A DNA stretch of 60,768 nucleotides, taken from contig NZ_JACHZQ010000016.1 of NCBI RefSeq assembly GCF_014193655.1, positions 1 to 60,768 on the forward strand, written 5' to 3'. Source of the DNA: Rhizobium sp. BK313. GTDB lineage: Bacteria; Pseudomonadota; Alphaproteobacteria; Rhizobiales; Rhizobiaceae. Position numbers and translations under genes: made by a program. The notes under the pieces were generated by a model. It did no database searches. It had not been told where the DNA came from and was given only the letters and a program-made list of their open reading frames with translations. This document shows, in pieces, positions 33,332-42,715 of this stretch (the first letter of the stretch is position 1; each line of letters begins with the position of its first letter).

Positions 33332-34369
33332 TCAGGACTGGACATCGGTGGCCTTTGCATAGCGCTTGCTTCGCTGAGAGTAGCCGGCAAGCGCGATCGC
33401 AACGATCAGCATGCCTCCGTTAAACAGAGGCTCGACATAGAACCGTCCTCCCAGCTGTTGGATCCCTGATATTCCGACGGCAAGAACGAGAACTGCTACC
33501 AGGGTTCCCCAGACATTGACCCGGCCCGGCTTGATTGTCGTCGATCCGAGAAATGCACCTACAAGCGCAGGCAGCAAATATTCAAGGCCGACACCCGCCT
33601 GCCCAATTCGAAGTTTCGACGCCAGCACTACGCCAGTAAACGCCGTGAGAAGGCCGGATGCCACGAACGAACCCATAATGTACCTGCGAACAGGAATACC
33701 ATTCAAGGCGGCCGCCTTCGGACTGGCGCCGATGGCATAGAGCTGCCTGCCGATCGGCAGCCGCTCCATGATTATCCAAAGTGCGATCGTCAATGCCGCC
33801 ACGTAGAAGGCTGTGATCGGAAAGCCGGAGATGAAGATGCCATTTATCTTCAGAAAGCCCGCAGGCAGCGCACCCACCATCTGCCTGCCGTCCGTGTGCC
33901 AGAGTGCGAGAGCATAAAGAACCGTTCCCGTCCCCAATGTCGCAATGAAGGAGTCGATCTGGGCAATCTCAACCAGGAGACCGTTGATCAGTCCAGTTAT
34001 AATCCCGCAGAACAACACGATAAGCACCGCGACTGGCCACGGAAGTCCATAGACAGTCTGAAGGCTGATTGCGAGAATATGCCAAAGCACGATCCCATAT
34101 CCGATGGTCAGGTCAATTCGTCCGCAAATCATCGGGATCATCGCGGCGAACGCCAGCAGCGCCACAATTGCCTTGTCGCTCAAGATTGACCGAACATTGA
34201 AGGCCGTCGGGAAGGTATCGGGAAGAAGAAGGCTGAACAGTACGATCAGTAAAAGTCCGAGAAGTGGCAGACCATAGACTGGAACAAGCCGGATGGCCGC
34301 CTGGTATCTTGAGAGGGTGGCCAGCTCGGAACGCGTCGGCTCCAGCGCACGAGATTTAAGCGACTGCAT
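33332..34369 (-). CDS. Ribose-type sugar ABC permease
   Basis: A 345-residue inner-membrane permease of the RbsC family (BPD_transp_2). The markers are GRIDLTIGYGIVL (family signature near the second helix), GLINGLLVEIAQIDSFIATLGT, YAIGASPKAAALNGIPV and PALVGAFLGSTTIKPGRVNVWGT. It is the last gene of a minus-strand operon with binding protein, LVIVD protein and ATPase. It probably imports a carbohydrate or polyol. Confidence 0.9.
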   Translation of the reverse strand: MQSLKSRALEPTRSELATLSRYQAAIRLVPVYGLPLLGLLLIVLFSLLLPDTFPTAFNVRSILSDKAIVALLAFAAMIPMICGRIDLTIGYGIVLWHILAISLQTVYGLPWPVAVLIVLFCGIITGLINGLLVEIAQIDSFIATLGTGTVLYALALWHTDGRQMVGALPAGFLKINGIFISGFPITAFYVAALTIALWIIMERLPIGRQLYAIGASPKAAALNGIPVRRYIMGSFVASGLLTAFTGVVLASKLRIGQAGVGLEYLLPALVGAFLGSTTIKPGRVNVWGTLVAVLVLAVGISGIQQLGGRFYVEPLFNGGMLIVAIALAGYSQRSKRYAKATDVQS

Positions 34370-34381
34370 CTTGTTTCTTCC

Positions 34382-35893
34382 TCAATCGTCCCTACCAGCC
34401 GAAGCGGCGCTGATCAGCCCGCGCGTGGTAAGTTGTTTTTCTGACAATTCCGCCACGACTTGTCCGCGGTCGAACACTAGCGCTCGGTCGCAGACGTTGG
34501 CGACTTCCTCAAAATCCGTAGAGACAATCACGATCGCCGCGCCATCGTTTAGAGCCATCTCGAACAGCCTATAGATATCCGCCCTAGCTCCGATATCGAC
34601 GCCTGCGGTCGGGTCTTCGAACACGTAAATTTTGCCGCGCAACGTCAGCCATCGTCCGATGACCACTTTCTGTTGATTGCCCCCCGAGAGCGCGTCTATG
34701 GGAAAGTCCGGTGCGTTCGGCCGCAAGCCGAGATCCCGGCCAAGCGCGAAGGCTGCGTCACTTTCCTGAGCAGGCGATACATAGGAGAGAAAAGATCGGC
34801 CGGCAGCGGTTTGATTGAGGAACAGATTTTCTTTGATGGACAGACCCGGAACGATCGAACCATTGTTTCGATCTCCCCAAATCAGCTGGATGCCGGCCGC
34901 CATTGCATCGCGTGGTGATTTGGCATGTACCTTGCCGCCATCAACTTCGATAGTTCCCGAAAGGACTGGAACCAAACCAAACAGTGCGTGGCCTATCGCA
35001 TCATGCCCTGCCCCCCGCAATCCGACGAGACCGACGATTTCGCCGCGACGAAACTCGCAGCTAACGGGTCCAACGCCTTCGAGGGCAACCTCGTTCAGTG
35101 ACAGCCTCGTCTCTCCGACCTTGCCTCGCGTGCGGCTAAACAACTTTGAAGGCTCCCGGCCGATAATAGCCATCACGATGTCTTGCGAAGTCGCAGTCTT
35201 GGTGGAGAATTCGCCTGCCAGACGTCCGTCGCGCAGCACGACAATCCGGTCGGATATTTCAAAAACCTCATCGAGCCGGTGCGAGACATACAACACAGCC
35301 GCACCTGAATCGCGTAGACGCCGGATGCCGCGAAAAAGCAACTCGACTTCACTTGTCGGCAGACTCGCAGTCGGCTCGTCCATGACGACGATCCTGGCAT
35401 TCGACGCAAGAACGCGACTTATAGCGACCAGAGCTTTTTCCGTGCGCGTCAGCCTCTCCACACGCTCATCGGGATCGATTTCCACGCCGAGTTGGCGCAG
35501 AGCCTCGAAGGCGCGAGCGCGCATTCCATCGACACTGATCATCCCCCATCGGCGAGGATACCCCAAGGACAGGCATATATTCTCAGCGACGGTCATCCAT
35601 TCGATCAACCCAAGATCCTGGTGAATAAAGGCGATCGGGAGTTGTTCCGCTGATACCGCCTTGCCTTCAAAAGCAATATCTCCCGCGTCGGGCTTGTACA
35701 CATTCGCCAGAATTTTAATGAGGGTGGATTTCCCGGCGCCGTTCTCTCCCAGCAACGCCACGACCGAACCCTGATCGAGTTCAAGGCTCACGTTGTCGAG
35801 CGCCTGCGTTCCGCCGAAGCGCTTCGAAATGCCAATGGCTGCCAGCATCGGCTCCCTCGGCTGGTGAACGCTGTTAACCTGCTGATCTAACAT
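34382..35893 (-). CDS. Ribose-type sugar ABC ATPase (two nucleotide-binding domains)
   Basis: A tandem ATPase of the RbsA class, about 503 residues. The first domain has Walker A GENGAGKST and Walker B IVVMDEPTAS. The second has a degenerate P-loop (VGLRGAGHD), signature LSGGNQQKVVIGRWL and YVFEDPTAGVD. The second-domain degeneracy is normal for this family. The start is ambiguous: ATGs at 35893, 35905 and 35923 are in frame. I choose 35893 because GGGACGAG precedes it. It lies about 40 nt after the LVIVD gene and 12 nt before the permease. Confidence 0.88.
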   Translation of the reverse strand: MLDQQVNSVHQPREPMLAAIGISKRFGGTQALDNVSLELDQGSVVALLGENGAGKSTLIKILANVYKPDAGDIAFEGKAVSAEQLPIAFIHQDLGLIEWMTVAENICLSLGYPRRWGMISVDGMRARAFEALRQLGVEIDPDERVERLTRTEKALVAISRVLASNARIVVMDEPTASLPTSEVELLFRGIRRLRDSGAAVLYVSHRLDEVFEISDRIVVLRDGRLAGEFSTKTATSQDIVMAIIGREPSKLFSRTRGKVGETRLSLNEVALEGVGPVSCEFRRGEIVGLVGLRGAGHDAIGHALFGLVPVLSGTIEVDGGKVHAKSPRDAMAAGIQLIWGDRNNGSIVPGLSIKENLFLNQTAAGRSFLSYVSPAQESDAAFALGRDLGLRPNAPDFPIDALSGGNQQKVVIGRWLTLRGKIYVFEDPTAGVDIGARADIYRLFEMALNDGAAIVIVSTDFEEVANVCDRALVFDRGQVVAELSEKQLTTRGLISAASAGRDD

Positions 35894-35932
35894 CTCTCGT
35901 CCCATCGTTACGCGGGGTAGCAATTCATCGCA

Positions 35933-37186
35933 TCAGCCGCCGTACTCCATCACATACAGCCCCACACTGAAGTCGGTGGCGTAGACCAATCCGTCTTTGT
36001 CGACGAAGACGTCCGCGGCATGGAGAACCAGGGGGCGATTGGGCCTGGGATCGATAAGCTTCTTCGGCGGCGCCACGACCATCGCACCGACTTCGGCCGG
36101 GGCATATTGATTGCTGATGTCGAACACCCGCACGCCGGCATTCTGATAGGTCGTGAATACGAGATCGGAGCTGACGAAGTGACCTGGCCGGTTCTCGTAA
36201 ATATTGTGAGGGCCGAAATGGCCCCCGACATCGACATAATTTCGATCCGAGGGAGTCGGTAACGTCGAGAGACACCGTGGGTTCTTGTTGTCTTCGATGT
36301 CGAATATCCAGATCGGCTTGTAGCCGTCTTCCATGTTGTCGAGCGTGGCCTCGTCGAGGACCATGAGCAGATTGCGGTCGGGAAGCGGCAACGTGTTGTG
36401 CGTCGCCCCGCCGAGGCTTTCGGACCACATGCGATGAGAAATCAATTTTGGCGCGGTGCGGTCGCTGACATCGACAATCGCCAAACAGGCATCGCGCCAG
36501 CTGCAATAGGCGGTGTCGCCATGAACGATCGGATGGTGGCAGCCATAGCGGCCGGATGGAGAAGGCCAGTTCGGCACTTCTCCTTCCGCGAGGTTCATGC
36601 CGGGCAGCCAGAAACGCCCGGCCTCTCGCGGCGCAGTCGGGTCCGCCATGTCGATGGTGATCATGATGTAATCGCTGAACCCGTCGATGAACGCTGAAGC
36701 ATAGGCCCAACGTCCGCCCACATACCAGATGCGATGCAGGCCGGCGCCCCGGATCGGCATGAACCCTATCTTCGTTGGCTTTCCCGGCTTCGAAATGTCG
36801 TACACAGCCACACCCGCAGACCAAGCTGACTCATCCTTGACACGGGCATGCTCGTGAATATCCGTCGTTTTGGCGCGGTAATAGTTGCGTTCGTCGGCTA
36901 AATCCGGTTGTGCCCACATGTTCTTGGCGTGAACGACGAGCAGAATGCCGTCGTGAGCCTGCAGATGAAGATTCCAGGTATTTGGAGGAGCCGGGATATA
37001 CTCTATGGTGACCGGATTCTTCGGATCGCGGACATCGATAACGCTGATCCCGTTCGAAAACAGGTGGCCGACGTAGGCAAAGCCGTTCTCGACCATGATT
37101 TGCACGGCGTCGGGCCTACCACCTTGATCACTATGGCCGATCAGGCGCATGTTTTTGCTGTACTGTGGCGGTTCGATAAAAGACAT
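35933..37186 (-). CDS. LVIVD-repeat beta-propeller protein
   Basis: A 417-residue protein with repeated blades of the LVIVD type: GISVIDVRDPKNP, GVAVYDISKPGKP, IMITIDMADPTAP, CLAIVDVSDRTAP, PIWIFDIEDNKNP and GVRVFDISNQYAP. This gives six to seven blades of a propeller. No clear signal peptide is seen, so it is probably cytoplasmic. Histidines and acidic residues cluster in loops (HLQAHDG, GLHRIWYVGG, GCHHPIVHGD, GPHNIYENR), suggesting metal binding. It sits between the binding protein and the ATPase of a sugar ABC operon, an unusual place. Inference: it is a lactonase- or isomerase-like enzyme acting on the imported solute; the function is not established. Confidence 0.82.
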   Translation of the reverse strand: MSFIEPPQYSKNMRLIGHSDQGGRPDAVQIMVENGFAYVGHLFSNGISVIDVRDPKNPVTIEYIPAPPNTWNLHLQAHDGILLVVHAKNMWAQPDLADERNYYRAKTTDIHEHARVKDESAWSAGVAVYDISKPGKPTKIGFMPIRGAGLHRIWYVGGRWAYASAFIDGFSDYIMITIDMADPTAPREAGRFWLPGMNLAEGEVPNWPSPSGRYGCHHPIVHGDTAYCSWRDACLAIVDVSDRTAPKLISHRMWSESLGGATHNTLPLPDRNLLMVLDEATLDNMEDGYKPIWIFDIEDNKNPRCLSTLPTPSDRNYVDVGGHFGPHNIYENRPGHFVSSDLVFTTYQNAGVRVFDISNQYAPAEVGAMVVAPPKKLIDPRPNRPLVLHAADVFVDKDGLVYATDFSVGLYVMEYGG

Positions 37187-37255
37187 GGTGGCCTCGACAG
37201 TGGATCTCAGAGAAGGGAGCCCGCACAGCCTGAAAGATTGTGCGGGTGGCAGGTG

Positions 37256-38365
37256 TTAAGATAGACCCCAGATCGTCTTGTAATGCTGCTCGTAGTTGTT
37301 CGCCGGATCGTAAATCCCGCCAGGCCCGCGATCAGACTTGACATTCTCGGGTGTAAACAGATGAACCGGAGCGGAGTATCCGCTGGCCTTTTCACCCGAG
37401 AACGCCCTGTTCAGCTCGTCGATAAGCTGGAAACCATGAAGACGAAGGGGCTCTGCGACAGTCCCCATCTGGAACTGATTTGTGTCGATGCGCTGAAACG
37501 CGGACTCAGAGCCGTCACCGGCCGAGATATTGCGAGGTTTGCCCGCCCCATCGATACCGGCTGCCTGAAGCGCCGGAGCCATGTAGTCGAAATACAGATC
37601 GTTGATGCCGATCGAGTGTGTCCAATTTTCCCCATACTTGGCCATCAACGTTGTCGTGAGCTGGGGCATGCGGGTCGATGCCTCCCCCAGGGGCGTATCC
37701 TCTACATCCAATACCTTGCAGTTTTTGCACCCCTCGATCGCTGCTTTTTCAGCGTTGGTCTTCGTGATGCATATTTGGTAAGCGCTGTCGGTGAAGAGAA
37801 CGACCTTCGCAGTTCCATTGGAATCTGCGACGGCATAGAGGCCTGCTGCTGTGGCGACCTCGGTCGGATCGGTAGTCACATTTGTGAAAATGGGTGACCC
37901 CTGGATCGTGCCCGGAGTCGTTCCGGAATGCCAGGACACGACCTTGATCCCCTGTTTGACAGCCTCGGTGATCTCGGGATTGTGTTCCAGCGCATCGACG
38001 GAGCCCAATATGATCCCATCCGGTTTCAAAGCGATTGCCTGGTTCAACGCGGCGGTCTGTCCCGACACCGTTCCTTGACCGTCCAGAACGCGATAGTCCC
38101 AGCCGACGATCTTGGCAGCCTCGCCTGCAAACTCGCCGACCGCCCGTCCACCGCTATTCCGCTGATCGTAGTTCACGAATACGATCGTCTTCTTGCCCTG
38201 GACCTTGGGGCCTGACGTCGGGCCGGTCCACTCTCCGCCCGGCTTCGTTATGGAAGCGATGTATGCTTTGGCCTTGTCGACGTAGTCATCAGCATGCGCT
38301 GGTAAAGAACCGATCGATATGCCTAGAGCCAGACCCGTTCCGATCGTTAGAAGCTTGTTGCCCAT
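37256..38365 (-). CDS. Ribose-type sugar ABC substrate-binding protein
   Basis: A 369-residue periplasmic protein with a Sec signal (MGNKLLTIGTGLALGISIGSLPAHA) and a Peripla_BP_4 domain (KTIVFVNYDQRNSGG; ALKPDGIILGSVDA; GIKVVSWHSGTTPG). There are three cysteines around residues 200-220 (YQICITK, EGCKNCKV), unusual for the family. It is the first gene of the operon and is divergent from the LysR gene at 38470. Confidence 0.9.
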   Translation of the reverse strand: MGNKLLTIGTGLALGISIGSLPAHADDYVDKAKAYIASITKPGGEWTGPTSGPKVQGKKTIVFVNYDQRNSGGRAVGEFAGEAAKIVGWDYRVLDGQGTVSGQTAALNQAIALKPDGIILGSVDALEHNPEITEAVKQGIKVVSWHSGTTPGTIQGSPIFTNVTTDPTEVATAAGLYAVADSNGTAKVVLFTDSAYQICITKTNAEKAAIEGCKNCKVLDVEDTPLGEASTRMPQLTTTLMAKYGENWTHSIGINDLYFDYMAPALQAAGIDGAGKPRNISAGDGSESAFQRIDTNQFQMGTVAEPLRLHGFQLIDELNRAFSGEKASGYSAPVHLFTPENVKSDRGPGGIYDPANNYEQHYKTIWGLS

Positions 38366-38469
38366 GTCTCTCTCCTCCGAAATTCGGCTTCCTCCCGCCG
38401 CACTTCGACGCTACCCAAGATCAGCTTTCTATGCAGTATAAGTTTTAGTAATGGCCGAGGAGACACCAG

Positions 38470-39441
38470 ATGCTGCCTTTCGAACTTCGCTCCCTCGAAG
38501 TATTTCTGAGCGTATGCGAGCACGGCACGATGTCGGCGGCGGCCCGCGCATTGGGGCTTACCCAGTCGGCAGTGTCGCAGGTCATCAACGATCTTGAACA
38601 GAGGACGAAAAGTCGCTTATTCGATCGCGAGGTCAGGCCGCTCGGCCTGACGCTCGGCGGCGTCGTGCTGCGCCAGCGTGCAAGCTCGCTGATTGCGGAT
38701 GCGCGCCTGATCACGCCGCTCCTGCAGGATGTCGGGCGTGGAAAACTTCCGCTGATCAGGGTGGGATTGGTCGACTCCTTTTCCAGGCTGCTCATTCCTG
38801 AGCTCTTCAACCATCTCATTCAGCGTGCCGAGCATGTCTCCTTTGTGTCCGGGTTAACTGCCTCACATGTGGACGACATCCTCGCCAGACGTTTGGATGT
38901 CCTGCTCGGGATCGATGAGTTCGAGACCGTGGACGGATTGGAAACCTGGCCTTTGATCGAAGAGCCATTTTTTGTGGTTGCACCTTATGGAACGCCGGCG
39001 CCTGAGACGCGGGAGCAGCTGCAGGCACTCTGCCAGTCGCTAGCCTTTATCCGCTATCATCCCCGACGGAAGATGGGCGTCTCGATCGAACGCCACCTCC
39101 GGCGCATTGGCCTCGACCTACCTAGAACCCACGAGTTCGATACACCCTTCGGCGTTGCAGCTATGGTCGCCAACGGCGGCGCCTGGGCGATTACCACACC
39201 ACTCTGCCTTTATGAGGCCGGGGACCTGGTCAGCAAGCTGCAATGCTTTCCTTTGCCTGGACCAGGCTTCAAACGGCGTCTTTCTCTTCTTTCAAGAGCC
39301 CGCGAACTGGCGAAGGTTCCTCAATTGGCAGCAGGGCTGACGACCACCCTGCTTGAAAATGAACTTCTGCCGCTGATTCGTACCCACGCCCCCTGGGCGG
39401 AGTCGGCCACGTTGATCGGTGAAAAAATCCGGAACACTTGA
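38470..39441 (+). CDS. LysR-family regulator of the ribose-type ABC divergon
   Basis: A 323-residue regulator. The helix-turn-helix (LRSLEVFLSVCEHGTMSAAARALGLTQSAVSQVINDLEQ) is followed by the effector-binding domain. The ATG at 38470 has GAGGAG upstream. It is divergent from the binding-protein gene (105-bp gap) and followed by SDR and RraA-like genes on the same strand; it probably controls both directions. Confidence 0.9.
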   Translation: MLPFELRSLEVFLSVCEHGTMSAAARALGLTQSAVSQVINDLEQRTKSRLFDREVRPLGLTLGGVVLRQRASSLIADARLITPLLQDVGRGKLPLIRVGLVDSFSRLLIPELFNHLIQRAEHVSFVSGLTASHVDDILARRLDVLLGIDEFETVDGLETWPLIEEPFFVVAPYGTPAPETREQLQALCQSLAFIRYHPRRKMGVSIERHLRRIGLDLPRTHEFDTPFGVAAMVANGGAWAITTPLCLYEAGDLVSKLQCFPLPGPGFKRRLSLLSRARELAKVPQLAAGLTTTLLENELLPLIRTHAPWAESATLIGEKIRNT

Positions 39442-39534
39442 GCCGCTCGGAGACCATTAGACAAATTTATAGGTCGTCCCCTCAAGGACAGCGATAGTGT
39501 CATCGCGATAGAGGCACTGACGGGGCTCCGACAA

Positions 39535-40317
39535 ATGGACTTGGATATAGAAGGCAAAGTGGCGCTGGTGCTCGGCGCCGCAGGCGGTCTCGGCAGCGCC
39601 GTCGCGACACGCCTGGCCAACGAAGGTTGCAAAGTTGCACTGGCGGACGTCGATGCGAGCGGCCTGGAAAGGGTGCGCGACAAAATTGGTGACAAAGCGG
39701 AGACGTGCCTGATCTCCTGGGACCTGGCGGAGACTGACCATCTGTCGGATCGGATTGCGGAAATCGAACGCAAACTTGGTCCTGTTGACATCCTGTTCAA
39801 CAATACGGGCGGCCCCCCGCCGACGCTCGCGGTCGATACCCCACTGGACAACTGGACCGATCATTTCAATAAGATGGTTCTCAGTGTCATTGCCGCAAGC
39901 AACGCCGTCCTGCCCGGCATGCGGCAGCGCGGTTGGGGGCGCCTGATTACCAGCACTTCATCGGGCGTGATTGTTCCAATTCCTAATCTGGCGGTTTCGA
40001 ACGGACTACGCGCCAGCCTATTGGGTTGGTCGAAGACCTTGGCGCGCGAAGTGGCTGCCGACGGCGTCACCGTCAACGTCGTCGTTCCTGGCCGGATCGC
40101 GACGAACAGGGTCCATACTCTCGACGCCGCAAAGGCGGCACGCGAACAGCGAGGTGTAGAAGAGATCGCAGCGCAGAGCGCAAAGGACATTCCCGTAGGA
40201 CGCTATGGTAGGCCGGAAGAATATGCTGACGTCGTAGCTTTCCTCGCCAGCTGTAGAGCCTCCTACGTCACCGGGTCGACGATCAGAGTCGACGGCGGAT
40301 TGATCCCCAGCATTTGA
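39535..40317 (+). CDS. SDR-family oxidoreductase with altered catalytic residues
   Basis: A 260-residue Rossmann-fold short-chain dehydrogenase-like protein with GAAGGLG cofactor loop, DVDASG acidic loop and NNTGGPPP. The catalytic tetrad is atypical: Ser142 is present, but the usual YxxxK reads Ser155-NGL-Arg159. The C-terminal end (YGRPEEYADVVAFLASCRASYVTGSTIRVDGG) is normal. A subgroup of SDRs has this change, so it may be a non-dehydrogenase or use another base. It lies 93 nt after lysR and 25 nt before the RraA-like gene. Confidence 0.88.
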   Translation: MDLDIEGKVALVLGAAGGLGSAVATRLANEGCKVALADVDASGLERVRDKIGDKAETCLISWDLAETDHLSDRIAEIERKLGPVDILFNNTGGPPPTLAVDTPLDNWTDHFNKMVLSVIAASNAVLPGMRQRGWGRLITSTSSGVIVPIPNLAVSNGLRASLLGWSKTLAREVAADGVTVNVVVPGRIATNRVHTLDAAKAAREQRGVEEIAAQSAKDIPVGRYGRPEEYADVVAFLASCRASYVTGSTIRVDGGLIPSI

Positions 40318-40342
40318 GTCGAACGTATCAGAAAGACCGACG

Positions 40343-41041
40343 ATGGAACCTCATCTCGTAGACGCGCTGCAAGGAATATCCACTGCGACAATCACGATGG
40401 TCCTCTTGAAAAAGGGGCTGCGTAACGTCTGGATACGTGGTGCCAATACCCTGACTTTGGATCAACCGAAGATCGTGGGGCCGGCCTTTACAATGAGATT
40501 CATTCCCGGACGAGAAGATTTGGCAACTCCTGATTCATTGTCATCTCCTAGATCGACCCGCTTCGCCATCGAGGAAATTCCGCAAGGAGCCGTAGCAGTC
40601 GTCGCATCATGCGGCATCGCAGATGCCGGCATCTTCGGTGACATCTTGTGCGCTCGAATGGCAGCGCGGGGCGCGGTCGGACTTGTCACAGACGGAGCGA
40701 TGAGAGACGTCGAGGGCATTCGCAAGACTGGGCTGCCGATCTGGTGCAGCGGGATCTGCGCACCACCGTCAGTCGCGCACCTGACGTTCGTTGACTGGCA
40801 ACAGCCAATTGGATGCGGCGGCGTTGCAATATATCCGAACGACATAATGGTTGCAGATCGAGACGGCGCCGTGGTCATCCCCAGGGCTCTCGTCAACGCG
40901 GTCGTCGAAGCCGGGCATGAAGCTGAGGCACTCGAAGAATGGATCCTGCAGAAAGTTCTGGATGGACGACGTCTTCCGGGACTTTATCCACCAGATGAGG
41001 CCACCACCGCGGAATATTTGGAGCAGAAGGCCAAAGGTTAA
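40343..41041 (+). CDS. RraA-family aldolase/lyase-like protein
   Basis: A 232-residue protein of the RraA / 4-hydroxy-4-methyl-2-oxoglutarate aldolase family. The metal and substrate loop GDILCARMAARGAVGLVTDGAMRD holds the conserved Arg-Asp pair (MRD), and GVAIYPNDIMVADRDGAVVIP is the other family hallmark. In catabolic loci such proteins cleave or decarboxylate 2-oxo acids with a divalent metal. Grouping with SDR, LVIVD and sugar ABC genes suggests a pathway ending in a 2-oxo acid (inference). Confidence 0.88.
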   Translation: MEPHLVDALQGISTATITMVLLKKGLRNVWIRGANTLTLDQPKIVGPAFTMRFIPGREDLATPDSLSSPRSTRFAIEEIPQGAVAVVASCGIADAGIFGDILCARMAARGAVGLVTDGAMRDVEGIRKTGLPIWCSGICAPPSVAHLTFVDWQQPIGCGGVAIYPNDIMVADRDGAVVIPRALVNAVVEAGHEAEALEEWILQKVLDGRRLPGLYPPDEATTAEYLEQKAKG

Positions 41042-41159
41042 GCTGGTGCCTGGTGTGAGCGCATCAAAATCCTGGGCTCTGGAACGCAGGCTGCTTGGAA
41101 ACATCAATTTGCGTATGTTAGTCATTTAAGTCGTCGGCACATTGATCCAGTTTCCGGGC

Positions 41160-41400
41160 TCAATAAGTCGCACGTCCACCTGGGAGATCGAACACCGCAC
41201 CCGTGGTGAAAGAATTTTCCTTGCGACGAGCCAGGCGATCATGGCCGCGGCCTCGTTCAGCTCCAGGAAGCGTCCACGCGGAATGCGGCTCAGCATGTAG
41301 GCAATATGTTGCGGGGTCTGCTCCACGGCGCCGGGCGTGCGGGCAACGGCCGAGGTCACGCAGTTTACCGCGATATCCGGCGTAGCCATTCCAGTCCGTA
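41160..41400 (-). pseudogene. C-terminal remnant of an SDR oxidoreductase, frameshifted
   Basis: About 80 codons match the SDR C-terminus: IAVNCVTSAVARTPGAVEQTPQH, then RIPRGRFLELNEAAAMIAWLVA in one frame, then NSFTTGAVFDLPGGRATY in another. The frame changes near 41218. The Rossmann core and active site are absent. Confidence 0.7.
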
Positions 41401-41468
41401 AAGTGGCGCCAATGAACCATCCATGCTCCTGCCTGAAAAGACAAGGCCAAGCGGTCATTCGGCTGTGG

Positions 41469-41498
41469 CAAAAGTCCGCCGCGTAAGGCGGACTTTTG
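41469..41498. terminator. Strong perfect hairpin
   Basis: A 12-bp perfect stem (CAAAAGTCCGCC with GGCGGACTTTTG) with loop GCGTAA. The arms begin and end in A/T runs, so it resembles a bidirectional intrinsic terminator. No intact gene ends nearby, so it may instead belong to a mobile-element end. Confidence 0.55.
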
Positions 41499-41506
41499 CG
41501 CGCGAT

Positions 41507-41570
41507 TTTGCGACAGAAATTTACCTGAGATTTCGGCGGTGCAGAGCTGTCGCAAATTTTAGGATTTGCG
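41507..41570. repeat. Nested TTTGCG/CGCAAA dyads
   Basis: TTTGCGACAG at 41507-41516 is inverted as CTGTCGCAAA at 41547-41556, and CGCAAA at 41551-41556 is inverted as TTTGCG at 41565-41570. Such spaced inverted motifs resemble recombinase or transposon-end sites. No recombinase gene is adjacent. Confidence 0.45.
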
Positions 41571-42127
41571 CGACTGGTCCATTGGAAAGCTAGTCATGGG
41601 GTAGCGTGATGGATGACCACACAGGGTCATGGGCCAGGAAGATCTTTTGTTACTGCCTTCCGAGCATTGCCATAGTTGGTAAGAGCATCAGGATCCACAA
41701 ATGCTATATTGCTCATGAAAGAATAGACAGTGATCAACACTCGCTCAACGTTTAACGCGATTTCCAGTGGGGCCCCGCAATACAGCATGCCGTCCGCGCT
41801 GATCAATCCGAGCTATCCGCGGAAGGCAGGCAATCAGGGTGAAGGGGACATTTATAGAAGATGTTGAGAAACAAACTTCGCAAGGATAGTGGGCGGTAGT
41901 TTAATGGAAAACACAACCTAAAGTTAAAACAATCACCGATCACAAATTCGTGAGAAATGCAAAAATTAATCTTCCGCCAACTAAAGAAGACGAGTGTAAC
42001 AACATGCTTTCTACGGAGATTAAGCCAAACTGAAGCGAAAATGAATTTTCAGAGACTTTGCTTATAGTTGGATTGAATCTACGCGCATTCCGCGAAATAT
42101 TGGATCTCTCCCAAACACCAGATCATC
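41571..42127. other. AT-rich non-coding region upstream of the AAA+ cassette
   Basis: I see no gene here. The base composition is visibly more AT-rich than in neighbouring coding DNA, for example around 41900-42060. It may hold the promoter of the three-gene cassette; no confident -35/-10 pair is called. Confidence 0.4.
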
Positions 42128-42715
42128 ATGGTTCAAAATACTGAAACTTCGCAGCGCTCCGGAACGGCGGCCGCCAAGCAGAGTGGATCACCAGGGTTGC
42201 CATTGTTCGCTGTCGTCGCGATTTTGGTTGGATCAGCCTTTTGGCTTTGGTTGACTATGGCGGACTCTGCCCTGCCTCAAGCAAATACAGACGGCCAGCT
42301 CATAGGCAGCGAACTCGCGCAGGTCGGCGATCAGGAGATCGCAGACGCCTTGACGACAATGGGGGGGCTTCCAAAATTCCTCGATCGCTTCAGGCAAAAA
42401 GACACAGGGTGTCCCCTGCCCCTGGCCTGGGTGTCGATCGCAAAACCGCCAGGACAATCATCCGGAACAATCAGGCTGCGGTCTGGAGGCTATCTGTCAC
42501 CGGTTTTCAATCTTTCAGAAACACCAGTGCGGGTCGCAATTCCATTTCCATCACCTTATGAAATGGGAAAGGGCCAGTTGATGGTCCTTGGGACAGAAGC
42601 AACGGCGACGATTTCTCTTGTACCGCCTTGGCCCGTTTCATTTCGTCAGGGCAATATAGCTGCCCACAATGTGTACTGGCGGCCGATCAAACAGTGTAGT
42701 GATGCCAATGGCTAA
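42128..42715 (+). CDS. Single-pass membrane protein of unknown function (AAA+ cassette, gene 1)
   Basis: A 195-residue protein not assigned to a family. It has a short Ser/Thr/Ala/Lys-rich N-terminus, one transmembrane segment at about residues 24-45 (LPLFAVVAILVGSAFWLWLTMA), then a soluble, probably periplasmic domain with two cysteines (TGCPLPLAW near residue 95 and a C-terminal KQCSD) that could form a disulphide. It is the first gene of a tight three-gene unit and overlaps gene 2 by 14 nt. A VPPW motif near residue 165 is reminiscent of LPPW motifs in genes 2 and 3. The ribosome site is weak. The function is unknown. Confidence 0.7.
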   Translation: MVQNTETSQRSGTAAAKQSGSPGLPLFAVVAILVGSAFWLWLTMADSALPQANTDGQLIGSELAQVGDQEIADALTTMGGLPKFLDRFRQKDTGCPLPLAWVSIAKPPGQSSGTIRLRSGGYLSPVFNLSETPVRVAIPFPSPYEMGKGQLMVLGTEATATISLVPPWPVSFRQGNIAAHNVYWRPIKQCSDANG

